64,000 nt of DNA, from positions 124,001-188,000 of the forward strand of contig NZ_WELI01000006.1 of NCBI RefSeq assembly GCF_009184635.1, in the 5' to 3' direction. The notes under the pieces are model-generated. The model did no database searches and was not told the DNA's origin. It worked only from the letters and a program-made list of their open reading frames with translations. The stretch comes from Rudanella paleaurantiibacter. GTDB taxonomy: Bacteria > Bacteroidota > Bacteroidia > Cytophagales > Spirosomataceae. Positions 43,028 to 52,180 of this stretch are shown here, in pieces. Positions within the stretch are counted from its first letter, which is position 1. Each line of letters starts with the position of its first letter. Both the position numbers and the translations under genes were made by a program.

Positions 43028-45694
43028 TTAATATTCGCGCTGAGCCTGCAAGGGCACGCAGCCTCCGCAACCCGGCTCAATCCGGGGTTGAAGCTTGTCG
43101 TTGGCTCGCGGTGCCCGTATGAGTTGCTGGGGTGGATACGCCTGAAAAACACCGTATTGCAGCACGACCTCCACCGAAACCTCGGTGTCGGGCTGATTGG
43201 CCAGCCGTGCCTTGATTCGGTAGGTACCCGCTACAACACCACCCACACCCGGCGATACAGGCAGGTACAATCGTTGTTGGCTGTAGCCCGGCTGCTCGGT
43301 GTACGAGACAGCCATTTGCCAGTCGGTGGGGCTGAATGACCCATCAACCCGCTCCAGACTAATCTGCACCGGGCTTTCGGCGGCTACCAATACCTGAAAA
43401 CCGTGGGTCGGCGCATCGTATTTGTAGCCCAGTCGGTTAATGCCTGCTGCCACCGTGCCCGTTTTCGGGGGCGAGGTGGTTGTGGTGGTGGTTGAGCCCG
43501 GTGGCGTAGCGGGAGTCTGCGCGATGAAGATCGAGAATACGCCGTAAGCCAGGGTTACCTCGGAGGTAATCACGGCATCGGGCTGACTGGTGAGCCGCGC
43601 CGACAGTCGGTATCGGCCGGCTACGACGCCCCCAACGCCCGGAGCAACGGGCGCGTAAAACCGCTGGGCCGTGTAACCCGACTCATCGGTAAAGGGAACC
43701 ACCGGACCCCAGCCGGTTTCGGCGAAGGGACCATCCAGCCGTTCGAGCCGCACCTCAACGGGCCCGTCGGCATCGGTCAGCAACTGAAAACCGTGGGTTG
43801 GCGCATCGTATTTATAGCCCACTTTACGCAAACCGGCCACGGTGGGGTTGGTGGTTGCGGGCGTTTGTGGGGTAGTTGGGATTGGCGGAGTGGCAGGTGT
43901 CTCAACGGGCGGAGTCGTGGTGGTGGTTTCGCTGGCTGGGAAAATCGTGCGGAAACCGCCACTCAGCACAACCGCAATCGCTTTTTCAGACGTGGGCTGA
44001 CCAATACGTCGGGCGCTGATCAGGTACTGACCGGGTTCAACACCACCTTCGCCCGGCCGAACCGGCGGGTAAAAGCGGGTGTAGTTGTATGAGTCCCGGA
44101 ACGCACCGGCATTACTTGTGAACCAGCCGTTGTCGCTAAAGTTGCCATTGAGTCGCTGCACTTTTACTTCAACGGGGCCATCGGCATCCACAAACAGGTT
44201 GAAACCATGCGTCAGGGCGTCGTATTCGTAGCCAATGCGCCGGACGGAGGTAGCTGTGCCGGGCTGGGTGGTCGGGATAGGCGTGGGGGCGGTCACACCA
44301 AATGGCTGACTTGGCCGCCCGGCCACGGCTGGGTTCGTGGCATCGACCCGAACCGTGTACGTACCAGTGGGCAGTGACTCGGGCAACCGAACGGTCAGCG
44401 GGTTTTGCGTGCCCGTGCCAAGGTCGGCGAGCTGCTGACCGTCACTATTGAAAAGCCGTACCACAAACGGGCTGTCGGCGGTCAAGCCTTCGGGCCGAAC
44501 GTACGGTACCGTAATCGTTTGCCCCGACCGGGCACCAATGGGTACAATGAGGCCCGTTGTGATCTCGGGCGAGCTACCCGCAAGGGTGCCCGGTTGCGAT
44601 TGGTTGAAAAACTGATCGGTCAGGCTGTTGTTCCAGAGATCGGCAAACCGAATCATACCGTTGCCGCTGAAATGCAGTCCGTCGCCCCGGTCATCCGGGC
44701 CGGTGTACAGGTCTGTTTCGGGGCCGGGCCACACTCCCTCAACAGTGCTGATAAGTTCGTTCTGCCCCGCAATGATGGCTGGGTCGGTGCGGCCACCGAT
44801 GTACGATACCCGCGACATGATCCAGGGTAGTCGGCTGTAGCCGCTCTGCTGGCGGGTTTTGTCGATAACCACTTTAACGTTGGCTACGTATTCCTGCTGC
44901 CCCCGGTAGCCGTTGTCCGACTCGCCCTGATGCCACAAAATGGCCCGGACGCCCGTCCGGCGGACGTAGTGATCGAGGGCGGCACTCATAGACCGGTAGG
45001 GCTGTAAGTAGGGGCCGGGCGATCCGCCGGGGTCTTGCCCCTGAGCCGAAATCCGCCAGACATTGCTGTTTGTGCCCCCATAAGCCGCGCCCAGAAATAA
45101 TACCGGCACATTGAGCCGGGCCGTAAGCCGGTCGCCGAGCAAACCAAATACGTGCAGAAAGTTGTTAGGGGCCATTTTACGGCCCGCGCTTGCCTGGCTA
45201 AATGTGAGGGGTAGGTTAAACTCCGGCAGGTTCTCGTCGCGGAAATCAACCACCGACACCCGGTCGTCGGAGGCACCGGCAACCGGTGTCCAGGGATTGC
45301 CCTGTGCGTTGGATTGGCCCGATACAATAAAGACCTCACCCACGCCCACACGCTCGACGGTGGTTTCGGCCAGTAAATCGCTGTTTCGGTAAGCCCGTAC
45401 TGCCAGTCGATACCAGCCGCCCCGTACGGGTAATTGCCCGCTGAAACGCCCGTTTCGGGGAGCGGGGTCAATGGTTGTCCAGTTGGTGGCAGTACCCTGG
45501 CCCGGCACCATAGCCTCCACGCGGGCTTCAATGCGGTTGGCACCCGCCGGGCATGAGCCTGCAATTGGGACCTGAGCCCCATTTTGGTTGTTGCGTTGGT
45601 ACACAATGCGCGATTGGGGCGTATGCACCGTCAGTTGCGCGTAGAGTACTGTAGAAACTAGTAAGAGGGAAAGTGTGAGTAGTGCTTTTGTCAT
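43028..45694 (-). CDS. Secreted sialate O-acetylesterase-like SGNH hydrolase with three C-terminal repeats
   Basis: From the ATG at 45694 the protein has 888 residues and a signal peptide (MTKALLTLSLLLVSTVLYAQ). The SGNH/CE6-like domain shows nucleophile serine 128 in VSGQSNAQG, block III HQGESDNG at 255-262 and the Asp/His pair in DGLHFSG (338-344). It should remove acetyl groups from carbohydrates outside the cell. A beta-rich linker domain spans about 375-470. Three repeats follow (485-585, 621-724, 751-854), each starting GY-YDA-THGF and ending in a GVF-like strand, joined by T/P-rich linkers. The tail has GCGGC. The in-frame start at 45724 is less likely than the one preceding the signal peptide. 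Confidence 0.85.
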   Translation of the reverse strand: MTKALLTLSLLLVSTVLYAQLTVHTPQSRIVYQRNNQNGAQVPIAGSCPAGANRIEARVEAMVPGQGTATNWTTIDPAPRNGRFSGQLPVRGGWYRLAVRAYRNSDLLAETTVERVGVGEVFIVSGQSNAQGNPWTPVAGASDDRVSVVDFRDENLPEFNLPLTFSQASAGRKMAPNNFLHVFGLLGDRLTARLNVPVLFLGAAYGGTNSNVWRISAQGQDPGGSPGPYLQPYRSMSAALDHYVRRTGVRAILWHQGESDNGYRGQQEYVANVKVVIDKTRQQSGYSRLPWIMSRVSYIGGRTDPAIIAGQNELISTVEGVWPGPETDLYTGPDDRGDGLHFSGNGMIRFADLWNNSLTDQFFNQSQPGTLAGSSPEITTGLIVPIGARSGQTITVPYVRPEGLTADSPFVVRLFNSDGQQLADLGTGTQNPLTVRLPESLPTGTYTVRVDATNPAVAGRPSQPFGVTAPTPIPTTQPGTATSVRRIGYEYDALTHGFNLFVDADGPVEVKVQRLNGNFSDNGWFTSNAGAFRDSYNYTRFYPPVRPGEGGVEPGQYLISARRIGQPTSEKAIAVVLSGGFRTIFPASETTTTTPPVETPATPPIPTTPQTPATTNPTVAGLRKVGYKYDAPTHGFQLLTDADGPVEVRLERLDGPFAETGWGPVVPFTDESGYTAQRFYAPVAPGVGGVVAGRYRLSARLTSQPDAVITSEVTLAYGVFSIFIAQTPATPPGSTTTTTTSPPKTGTVAAGINRLGYKYDAPTHGFQVLVAAESPVQISLERVDGSFSPTDWQMAVSYTEQPGYSQQRLYLPVSPGVGGVVAGTYRIKARLANQPDTEVSVEVVLQYGVFQAYPPQQLIRAPRANDKLQPRIEPGCGGCVPLQAQREY
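43133..44242 (-). repeat. Three tandem ~103-residue coding repeats in the esterase
   Basis: Units at 43940-44242, 43523-43834 and 43133-43444 share YDAPTHGF, DGPVEV-LERLDG, RFYAPV-PGVGGVVAG and a QPD-containing strand. Units 2 and 3 are more alike than unit 1. Linkers of 27-36 residues are rich in T, P and A. Confidence 0.85.
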
Positions 45695-45729
45695 AACCGT
45701 GCAGAACACGTACGGCATAGGCAAAAACT

Positions 45730-45772
45730 GTACGAAAAAAGGCCAATGTACACTGACTGGTACGTTGGCCTT
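45730..45772 (-). terminator. Intrinsic terminator of the cytochrome-LRR operon
   Basis: On the minus strand a 13-bp stem with one mismatch (45760-45772 with 45739-45751) is followed by TTTTTTCG. It ends transcription arriving from the genes at 47399-48478 and 45871-47394 before the esterase gene. Confidence 0.8.
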
Positions 45773-45870
45773 GTAAAAAAAAGTCTCTTTAGTCGCTAAA
45801 TAACTTGAACAATAGACACTTACATTGCTCGAAAATAAAGGCGTATCGGCTTATCAAAAATCAGGCCACT

Positions 45871-47394
45871 CTACTGCTTGGTTGCTTTGGGCGACTCAAT
45901 AGCCGGTTGGGTTACACTGGTTGCAAACGTGGCGATTGCCTGCTCGTTGAGCCCGCCAATAATTTCAAGCTGAGGGGCTGCCTTTTTCAACTGAGCAATA
46001 CCCGCCGGGGTGACTTTGGTTTGCCACAGATACAGGGTCCGCAGGCTTTTGATGCCCGCGAGTTCGGCTAAACCGGCGTCTGAGATGGCCGTGCCGTACA
46101 GGTTCAGGTACGTCAGGTGGGGTAATCCTTTCAGATTTTTGAGGCCCGCATCGGTGATTTTGGTTTGCTCCAGATGCAGTTTGTGCAGGTTTTTCAACTT
46201 GGCTATCTGGGTCAGCGCCCCGTCGCCCACGCTCGTGTTGCTCAGCTTTAACCAAACCAGCTGCTCATCGAGCGCGGTAAGGGCGGCAGCATCGGCATCG
46301 CCGAAGGCACGGGCGTTTACGGCGCTTACTTCGAGCTGATTCTGCTCTTTCGACAAGGGCATTACGAGCAAGCCCGTTTTGCGCACGGTTTCGAGGGCCC
46401 CGGCATCGGCTGCGGGTACCTGCATGGTGAGTACCTCTGGTTCGGGGGCCGGGCCAGTGGCGGCTGCCGGTGCCGCGCTACTGCCTCCGGCCGGTGCACC
46501 GCTGCCGAGCTGCGCCAGAGCTGGTTTTACGGCATCGGTCACGGTCAGGTCAGCTACCTTCTTGTCGAAGGGCGCTCCCTGATCAATCCACCAGCTCAGG
46601 ATAGCCACCTGACTATCGGTGAGTTGGGTTTTGCCTTTGGGCGGCATGTGCTCATCGTCGTCAAGAGGGAGCAGGCAACGCTTAATCAGCTCGCTGTCGA
46701 GGCCTTTGCCCGGAACAAATACGGGCCCGCCTTCGCCCCCTTTGCGGAGCATCTCAGCCGTATCGAAGCGGAGGTCACCTTTCGATTTTTCGGCGTTGTG
46801 GCATTGTACGCATCGGGCCTGCAAAATAGGGTTGACCACCTGCTCGTACACCAGCGCCTGATTTACGTCGGCCAGCGGTTTTATAGCAACTTCAGATTCT
46901 TTGCGCGGAGGCATTCCTGCCAGCGACCGGAAGGGTTCGGGCGTGTATTGCGTGAGGTAGTCGGACCCGTGCGTGAGCGCCCCCCCATGATGCCCGGCTA
47001 CCATCAGCAAGACAATAGAGACGACCAATGCCGGTACGTACAGGAGCGACCCGAACGGGATACGGTCGCCGAACCGCTCTGATTTAACCAGCCAGGCTAC
47101 CCAGGCAAAAACGGCCACCCCAATACCCTGCCATTGGTGTTCTTCCAGAATTTCGGCTTCGTAGCCGCCCCCCAGCGAGAGCAGATAGCCAAACAAACAG
47201 GCTACCGTAGCGCTCACCGCCGACCAGAACAGGATCAGGCTAATGACCGAGTCGGTCAGGCTGACGGCTCCTAACCGCCGACCCACTTCCAGAAGCCCGG
47301 CAATGAACAGAAAGCCAATAGGCAAGTGCACAATGAGCGGGTGGAAATGACCAAAAAACAATGCCCAATCCGACGGGGCCTGGAGAAGTATCAT
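45871..47394 (-). CDS. Membrane PSCyt1 cytochrome-like protein with leucine-rich repeats
   Basis: The 507 residues begin with a DUF2231-like membrane domain of about four helices (HFHPLIVHLPIGFLFIAGLL; SLILFWSAVSATVACLFGYL). A PSCyt1 domain contains the haem motif CVQCHNAEKSKG near residue 194 and the distal methionine region DDDEHMPPKGK. After an A/G/P-rich linker come four leucine-rich repeats of about 24 residues (LHKLHLEQTKITDAGLKNL; LTYLNLYGTAISDAGLAEL). It is probably an inner-membrane protein with a periplasmic haem and LRR part. It lies 4 bases after the beta-propeller gene, so they form an operon. Its partner redox protein is unknown. Confidence 0.86.
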   Translation of the reverse strand: MILLQAPSDWALFFGHFHPLIVHLPIGFLFIAGLLEVGRRLGAVSLTDSVISLILFWSAVSATVACLFGYLLSLGGGYEAEILEEHQWQGIGVAVFAWVAWLVKSERFGDRIPFGSLLYVPALVVSIVLLMVAGHHGGALTHGSDYLTQYTPEPFRSLAGMPPRKESEVAIKPLADVNQALVYEQVVNPILQARCVQCHNAEKSKGDLRFDTAEMLRKGGEGGPVFVPGKGLDSELIKRCLLPLDDDEHMPPKGKTQLTDSQVAILSWWIDQGAPFDKKVADLTVTDAVKPALAQLGSGAPAGGSSAAPAAATGPAPEPEVLTMQVPAADAGALETVRKTGLLVMPLSKEQNQLEVSAVNARAFGDADAAALTALDEQLVWLKLSNTSVGDGALTQIAKLKNLHKLHLEQTKITDAGLKNLKGLPHLTYLNLYGTAISDAGLAELAGIKSLRTLYLWQTKVTPAGIAQLKKAAPQLEIIGGLNEQAIATFATSVTQPAIESPKATKQ

Positions 47395-47398
47395 GTAA

Positions 47399-48478
47399 TT
47401 AGCCGATGCGTTCGAGTTTGATCGGATACGTTTTCTGTGAGCTCCACTGCGCTACGTACAGGTTCTCGTCATTGTCGACGTGTACGTCGTGCGGGTGCAT
47501 GAGGCCCATAAACGACCGGTCTTTTTGTTGTTCCTGCAGTTTGCCGTTCTGGTAAATAGGGGCTGTACCACCGGGGGTCGAAACTACCTTGTCGTTTTTG
47601 TCCAGAATCTGCACATAGCCCGAGTTGGGATATTGATCGGACGTGCTCCGGTAGGCCGCCCCGAAAATGTAATCTCCGTGAAGTACCGGCCGGCAAATGT
47701 AGGTGCCTGGCATCGGAATGGTCGACAGGTATTTACCATCGAGCGTAAACCGCTTGAAGCACTGATGCCGCCTGTCGGTAACGAGCAGGGTTGGGTTGGC
47801 CTTATTGCGGGTGTCGACAAGTACGCCGTGGCAGCAGTCGAATTTATCGTTTACGGCCGCGTCGTTGCTTTTGCCGCCAAAGTGCCGGATGTACCGCCCT
47901 TTGGCGTCGTACTGCGTAATGTAATTGGCCCCATAGCCATCGGCCACGTAAATATCTCCATTAGCGGGGTTGACGGCCGTTTCGGTTGGGGTAAACTCAC
48001 CGGCATGGGCATACACCCCGGTTTCTCGGGGGTAGTCGATCTTCATGATCTCGCGGCCTTTGAGGTCGGTTTTGATCACCTGCCGCCGGGCGTTATCGCT
48101 GATGAGCAGAAACTGTTCGCCCCCCTCGTTCAGAATAGTGAGGCCGTGAGCGCCGGGGTAGGTGGTGCCCCAGCTATCGAGCAGCTTACCCGATTTATCG
48201 TAAATCAGGATATTATTTTTGGTTTCGTTGGTGAGCAGGAAGATCCGTCCTTTAGCGTCTTCCACCATTTCGTGGCAGTCGTTGACGGGGTTTTTGCCCG
48301 CATCCAGAACGCCCCAGTTGGGTACTACCCGGTACCGGTGCGAGTTGTGGCCGAGCACCACATTATCGGCTGTGCGGATGTGTTTGGCCGGAGCCAGAAC
48401 GGGCAACGTAACGCCCGCGAGGGTTGCCAGAGCCGCTTTCTGCAAGAAATCGCGACGGTCGAGCCGGTTCGTATTCAT
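47399..48478 (-). CDS. Tat-exported NHL-type beta-propeller protein
   Basis: The 359 residues start with a twin-arginine signal (NRLDRRDFLQKAALATLAGV). About six NHL-like propeller blades follow, each with a phrase such as GDIYVADGYGANYITQYDAKG or NLYVAQWSSQKTYPIKLERIG (key residues V, D, G and the aromatic strand). Conserved histidines and cysteines (FDCCHGVLVD, LMHPHDVHVD) resemble the peptidyl-amidating-lyase-like propeller group, whose bacterial function is not known. It is co-transcribed with the cytochrome-LRR gene (4-base gap). Confidence 0.85.
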   Translation of the reverse strand: MNTNRLDRRDFLQKAALATLAGVTLPVLAPAKHIRTADNVVLGHNSHRYRVVPNWGVLDAGKNPVNDCHEMVEDAKGRIFLLTNETKNNILIYDKSGKLLDSWGTTYPGAHGLTILNEGGEQFLLISDNARRQVIKTDLKGREIMKIDYPRETGVYAHAGEFTPTETAVNPANGDIYVADGYGANYITQYDAKGRYIRHFGGKSNDAAVNDKFDCCHGVLVDTRNKANPTLLVTDRRHQCFKRFTLDGKYLSTIPMPGTYICRPVLHGDYIFGAAYRSTSDQYPNSGYVQILDKNDKVVSTPGGTAPIYQNGKLQEQQKDRSFMGLMHPHDVHVDNDENLYVAQWSSQKTYPIKLERIG

Positions 48479-48810
48479 ACGTGATACGTGGTTTTTGGTC
48501 TTTCGTTCGTAGTGGTATGGTGGGGTGGTTTCGCACTCAGTACAGAAATAGTGTGTCTGAATTAGGTAAACCGTAAACCAAAAACTAAAAACGATAAACG
48601 TTGTAAGGGTTTGTCGTAAAAGAAGAACAGACGGGTTTGCTTACTTGATAGTCGGCAGTTTTTGCGCGCCCGTGGGGTAGGTAGCGGCAAGTGCCGCCGG
48701 GCTTGCCTACCACTTTACTGAAGATTGTTCGTGTCGCTTTTCATACTTTTGTGGTTCTATTACCCACCCGGAAACACGGTACTAACAAGAAAGCTTTATT
48801 TAATTGACCC
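48479..48810. other. 332-base divergent intergenic region
   Basis: No gene is seen. It contains the AAAACTAAAAAC word repeat (48568-48590), an imperfect hairpin at 48672-48712 (GGTAGG/CCTACC and GCGGC/GCCGC arms) and the -7 box of the exonuclease gene at 48744-48751. Confidence 0.7.
48744..48751 (+). promoter_or_regulatory. Promoter -7 box of the DnaQ-like exonuclease
   Basis: TACTTTTG matches TAnnTTTG and lies 59 nt before the ATG at 48811. Confidence 0.55.
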
Positions 48811-49626
48811 ATGACGCACCAATTACAACTTCGTAAACCGCTGGCTTTCTTCGACCTCGAGACCACAGGGGTTAACATTGCGAAAGACCGAATTATCGAT
48901 ATCTGCATTGTTAAGGCGATGCCCTCGGGCGAAGTCGTAATCAAAAATCAGCGCGTGAACCCCGGTATGCCGATTCCGGTAGAGTCGAGCCTGATTCATG
49001 GTATTTACGACGAAGATGTAGTTGATGCACCGCCGTTTAAAGCCGTGGCCCGGATGTTGGCTCAGTTTCTGGATGGTTGCGATTTGGCCGGGTTCAACAT
49101 CAACCGGTTCGATGTGCCCTTGCTGGTAGAGGAGTTTTTGCGGGCTAATATTGATTTCGACATGCGGAACCGGCGGATGATCGACGCGCAGCGGATTTAT
49201 CATCTCATGGAACCGCGTACTCTCTCGGCTGCCTACAAGTTTTACTGCAATAAAGACCTCGAAAACGCGCACAGTGCCGAAGCCGACACCCTCGCTACGT
49301 TTGAGGTGCTCAGTGCCCAAATGGCCCGTTATGAGGGGATGCCCGCCAAAGACGAAGCGGGCCGGGCGGTGGTATTCCAGGCCGATGTTGATTTTCTGCA
49401 CGCGCTGACCATGAATAAAAACGTAGACCTGGCCGGGCGGATTATTTATAACGACAAAGGCGAAGAGGTTTTCAACTTCGGCAAACACAAGGGCGTAGCC
49501 GTGCTGGATGTGCTCAAAAAAGAGCCTTCTTTCTACGACTGGATGCTTAAAGGCGAGTTTCCGCTCGATACCAAACGCCGACTGACCGAGATCCGGCTGC
49601 GGATGTTTACCAACGGCACTAAGTGA
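48811..49626 (+). CDS. DnaQ-like 3'-5' exonuclease (DEDDh)
   Basis: The 271 residues hold a DEDDh exonuclease domain at about 10-180: ExoI FFDLETTGVN, ExoII LAGFNINRFDVPLL and ExoIII HSAEADTLAT with the catalytic histidine and aspartate. The C-terminal ~80 residues (VFNFGKHKGVAVLDVLKKEP, then FYDWMLKGEFP) form a small conserved add-on common in Bacteroidota homologues. Such enzymes degrade or proofread DNA or RNA ends using two metal ions. The gene has its own promoter and precedes nuoK but is unrelated to complex I. Confidence 0.92.
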   Translation: MTHQLQLRKPLAFFDLETTGVNIAKDRIIDICIVKAMPSGEVVIKNQRVNPGMPIPVESSLIHGIYDEDVVDAPPFKAVARMLAQFLDGCDLAGFNINRFDVPLLVEEFLRANIDFDMRNRRMIDAQRIYHLMEPRTLSAAYKFYCNKDLENAHSAEADTLATFEVLSAQMARYEGMPAKDEAGRAVVFQADVDFLHALTMNKNVDLAGRIIYNDKGEEVFNFGKHKGVAVLDVLKKEPSFYDWMLKGEFPLDTKRRLTEIRLRMFTNGTK

Positions 49627-49719
49627 GTATGTGCCGACGGAGGCCCGTTTTAGGGCCAAATTCGGTCGGATAGGCCCTCGACGAAAGAAGTCAGCTATCC
49701 ACCGACACACTTTTATCAT

Positions 49720-49727
49720 TACATTTG
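49720..49727 (+). promoter_or_regulatory. Promoter -7 box of nuoKLMN
   Basis: TACATTTG matches TAnnTTTG and lies 26 nt before the nuoK ATG at 49754. Confidence 0.6.
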
Positions 49728-49753
49728 CGCGACTTTTACATTACCGGTTCACT

Positions 49754-50098
49754 ATGCAACCCACTCAGCAGGTACTCATTCCGGAGGTCATTCAACAAAT
49801 ACCGCTCAACTATTATCTCATTTTTAGTACAGCGTTGTTTGTGATTGGCATTATCGGTGTGTTGACCCGGCGTAATGCCATCATAATCTTCATGTCGATT
49901 GAGCTCATGCTCAATGCTGTCAACATGCTCCTCATTGCCTTTTCGTCGTACAAGTCCGATCCGACGGGGCAGGTATTCGTCTTTTTCATCATGGCTGTGG
50001 CTGCCGCCGAAGTTGCGGTTGGGCTTGCCATTATCGTGATGATCTATCGAAATACGCGCTCAATTGATATCGGGGCACTCAACAAACTGAAATGGTAA
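49754..50098 (+). CDS. nuoK: NADH-quinone oxidoreductase subunit K
   Basis: The 114 residues show the NuoK three-helix pattern, with the conserved buried glutamates in FMSIELMLNAVN and MAVAAAEVAVGLAI. NuoK is an antiporter-like membrane subunit of complex I in the proton path. The start MQPTQQVL follows a -7 box; the long in-frame extension upstream to 49631 is rejected. nuoL follows after 113 bases containing an AAAACTGAAAAC-type repeat. nuoJ and earlier subunits are not upstream. Confidence 0.95.
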   Translation: MQPTQQVLIPEVIQQIPLNYYLIFSTALFVIGIIGVLTRRNAIIIFMSIELMLNAVNMLLIAFSSYKSDPTGQVFVFFIMAVAAAEVAVGLAIIVMIYRNTRSIDIGALNKLKW

Positions 50099-50211
50099 AG
50101 CGAGTTTTCGGTTTACAGCTCTCTGTTTACCGTTGCGCAGGGCGATTGGCCTGTGTTGCAACCGGTAAGCATGACTGAAAACGGAAAACAGCAAACTGAA
50201 AACTTGTTTCT

Positions 50212-52164
50212 ATGCAAGCTGAACTACTCTGTATTCTTATTCCCCTATTGCCCCTTCTTGGTTTTGTGGCCAATGGTTTGGGGTTCCGTCGGGTTCCGGC
50301 GTCGTTGGTAGGGCCGCTGGCCGTAGCCGGGCCGGTGCTGTCATTTCTGGCGGTTCTTAGCCTGTTTTCAAACTTCCGGGCCGGGGGTAATCAACCCTTC
50401 AAAGCCTTGTTGTTCGACTGGATCAGCGTGGCCGACCTGCATATTAACTTCTCTTTCCAGATCGATCAGCTCTCGCTGATTATGCTGCTGGTGGTGACGG
50501 GCGTAGGCTCGCTCATTCATCTCTACAGCATTGGCTACATGAAGCACGATGAAGGATACGGCAAGTTTATGGCTTTCCTGAACCTGTTCTTGTTCTTCAT
50601 GCTCCTGCTGGTGATGGGCTCCAACTACGTCATCATGTTTATTGGCTGGGAAGGCGTTGGTTTGTGTTCATACCTGCTCATCGGGTTCTGGAATACCAAT
50701 ACCAGTTACAACAATGCCGCCCGCAAAGCCTTTGTGATGAACCGGATTGGTGACCTTGGCTTCCTGCTGGGCATTTTCCTCATCTTCACCACCTTTGGTT
50801 CGGTTGAATACAGCGATGTGTTTGCCTCGGCAACGGGAATGACCATTGGCGATAAAACGGTGCTGGCCATTACGCTGCTGCTGTTTGTAGGGGCTATGGG
50901 TAAGTCGGCGCAGATTCCGCTCTACACCTGGCTGCCCGACGCTATGGCTGGCCCAACACCGGTTTCGGCCCTCATTCACGCGGCTACCATGGTGACGGCC
51001 GGCATTTACATGGTGGTTCGGTCCAACGTACTGTACACCCTGTCTCCGCTGACGCTCGAAATCATGGGTGGTATTGCGATGGCAACGGCCCTGCTGGCCG
51101 CATCGATTGGTCTGTTGCAGAATGATATTAAGAAAGTACTGGCTTACTCAACGGTGTCGCAGCTCGGCTACATGTTCCTGGGTCTGAGTGTAGCGGCTTA
51201 TACCGGCGGTATGTTCCACGTACTGACGCACGCTTTCTTCAAGGCGCTCCTCTTCCTTGGGGCTGGTAGTGTAATTCATGCCATGTCCGACGAGCAGGAC
51301 ATCCGCAACATGGGTGGTTTGCGCAAGTACCTGCCCATCACGTTCTGGACGTTCCTGATCGGTACCATTGCTATTTCGGGTATTCCGCCGTTTGCCGGTT
51401 TCTTCTCGAAAGACGAAATCCTGGCGCATGTTTGGGAGCACAACAAGGTACTCTGGGCGTTGGGTGTGCTGGGATCCGCCATGACTTCATTCTATATGTT
51501 CCGGCTTTTGTTCCTGACGTTCTTCGGTGAATTCCGGGGCACAGCCGAACAAAAACATCACCTGCATGAGTCGCCCCTGACCATGACCCTGCCCCTGATG
51601 GTACTGGCGGTATTGTCGGTAGTGGGTGGTTTGCTCAATGTGCCGCACGCACTGGGTGGACACTCTGCCCTGGCCGAGTTCATGGCACCGCTATACGCCG
51701 GATCACAGCAGGTGAACCCGGCCGCCTTTGGTGGTCACACCATGGGCGCCAGCGAAGAACTGATGCTCATGGGCATTTCGGCGGGGGTAGCTCTGCTGTC
51801 GGCCATTGTAGCTTATGTGATGTACGTCCGTAACGCGGCCGTACCCGCCCCTGATTCGGCTGAGCGGTCGCTGCCTGCCAAAGTGGTGTACAACAAATAC
51901 TACATCGACGAATTTTACGAAGTACTCATTGTGCGTCCGGTGCGGGCACTGGGCGATGGGCTCTACAGCGTTGGCGAATTCGTTGTCGACGGGGTGGTGG
52001 GTGCCGTAGCCTGGTTGGTTCGGACGGTATCGGGCCAACTTCGGCTGGTGCAGAACGGCTCCATTGGCTCGTACGTGTTTGCCATGGTTCTGAGCCTGGC
52101 CCTGATTATTGCCCTGCGGTTTTTTATCAACTGGACGTCCGTTTTGGGCTACCTGAATATCTGA
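50212..52164 (+). CDS. nuoL: NADH-quinone oxidoreductase subunit L
   Basis: The 650-residue protein has about 16 helices of the Mrp-antiporter type and a C-terminal lateral helix region. The conserved MFIGWEGVGLCSYLLIGFW and YTWLPDAMAGPTPVSALIHA (near 240-260) hold the pump glutamate and lysine/histidine residues. Length is slightly over the usual ~620, with a polar loop near 530-560. NuoL is the distal proton pump of complex I. Confidence 0.97.
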   Translation: MQAELLCILIPLLPLLGFVANGLGFRRVPASLVGPLAVAGPVLSFLAVLSLFSNFRAGGNQPFKALLFDWISVADLHINFSFQIDQLSLIMLLVVTGVGSLIHLYSIGYMKHDEGYGKFMAFLNLFLFFMLLLVMGSNYVIMFIGWEGVGLCSYLLIGFWNTNTSYNNAARKAFVMNRIGDLGFLLGIFLIFTTFGSVEYSDVFASATGMTIGDKTVLAITLLLFVGAMGKSAQIPLYTWLPDAMAGPTPVSALIHAATMVTAGIYMVVRSNVLYTLSPLTLEIMGGIAMATALLAASIGLLQNDIKKVLAYSTVSQLGYMFLGLSVAAYTGGMFHVLTHAFFKALLFLGAGSVIHAMSDEQDIRNMGGLRKYLPITFWTFLIGTIAISGIPPFAGFFSKDEILAHVWEHNKVLWALGVLGSAMTSFYMFRLLFLTFFGEFRGTAEQKHHLHESPLTMTLPLMVLAVLSVVGGLLNVPHALGGHSALAEFMAPLYAGSQQVNPAAFGGHTMGASEELMLMGISAGVALLSAIVAYVMYVRNAAVPAPDSAERSLPAKVVYNKYYIDEFYEVLIVRPVRALGDGLYSVGEFVVDGVVGAVAWLVRTVSGQLRLVQNGSIGSYVFAMVLSLALIIALRFFINWTSVLGYLNI

Positions 52165-52180
52165 ACGTAACGACCCATTC

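Noticed and set aside
47480-48484. 334-codon plus-strand frame opposite the beta-propeller gene
   Set aside because: Antisense shadow of a Tat-signal-bearing propeller protein.
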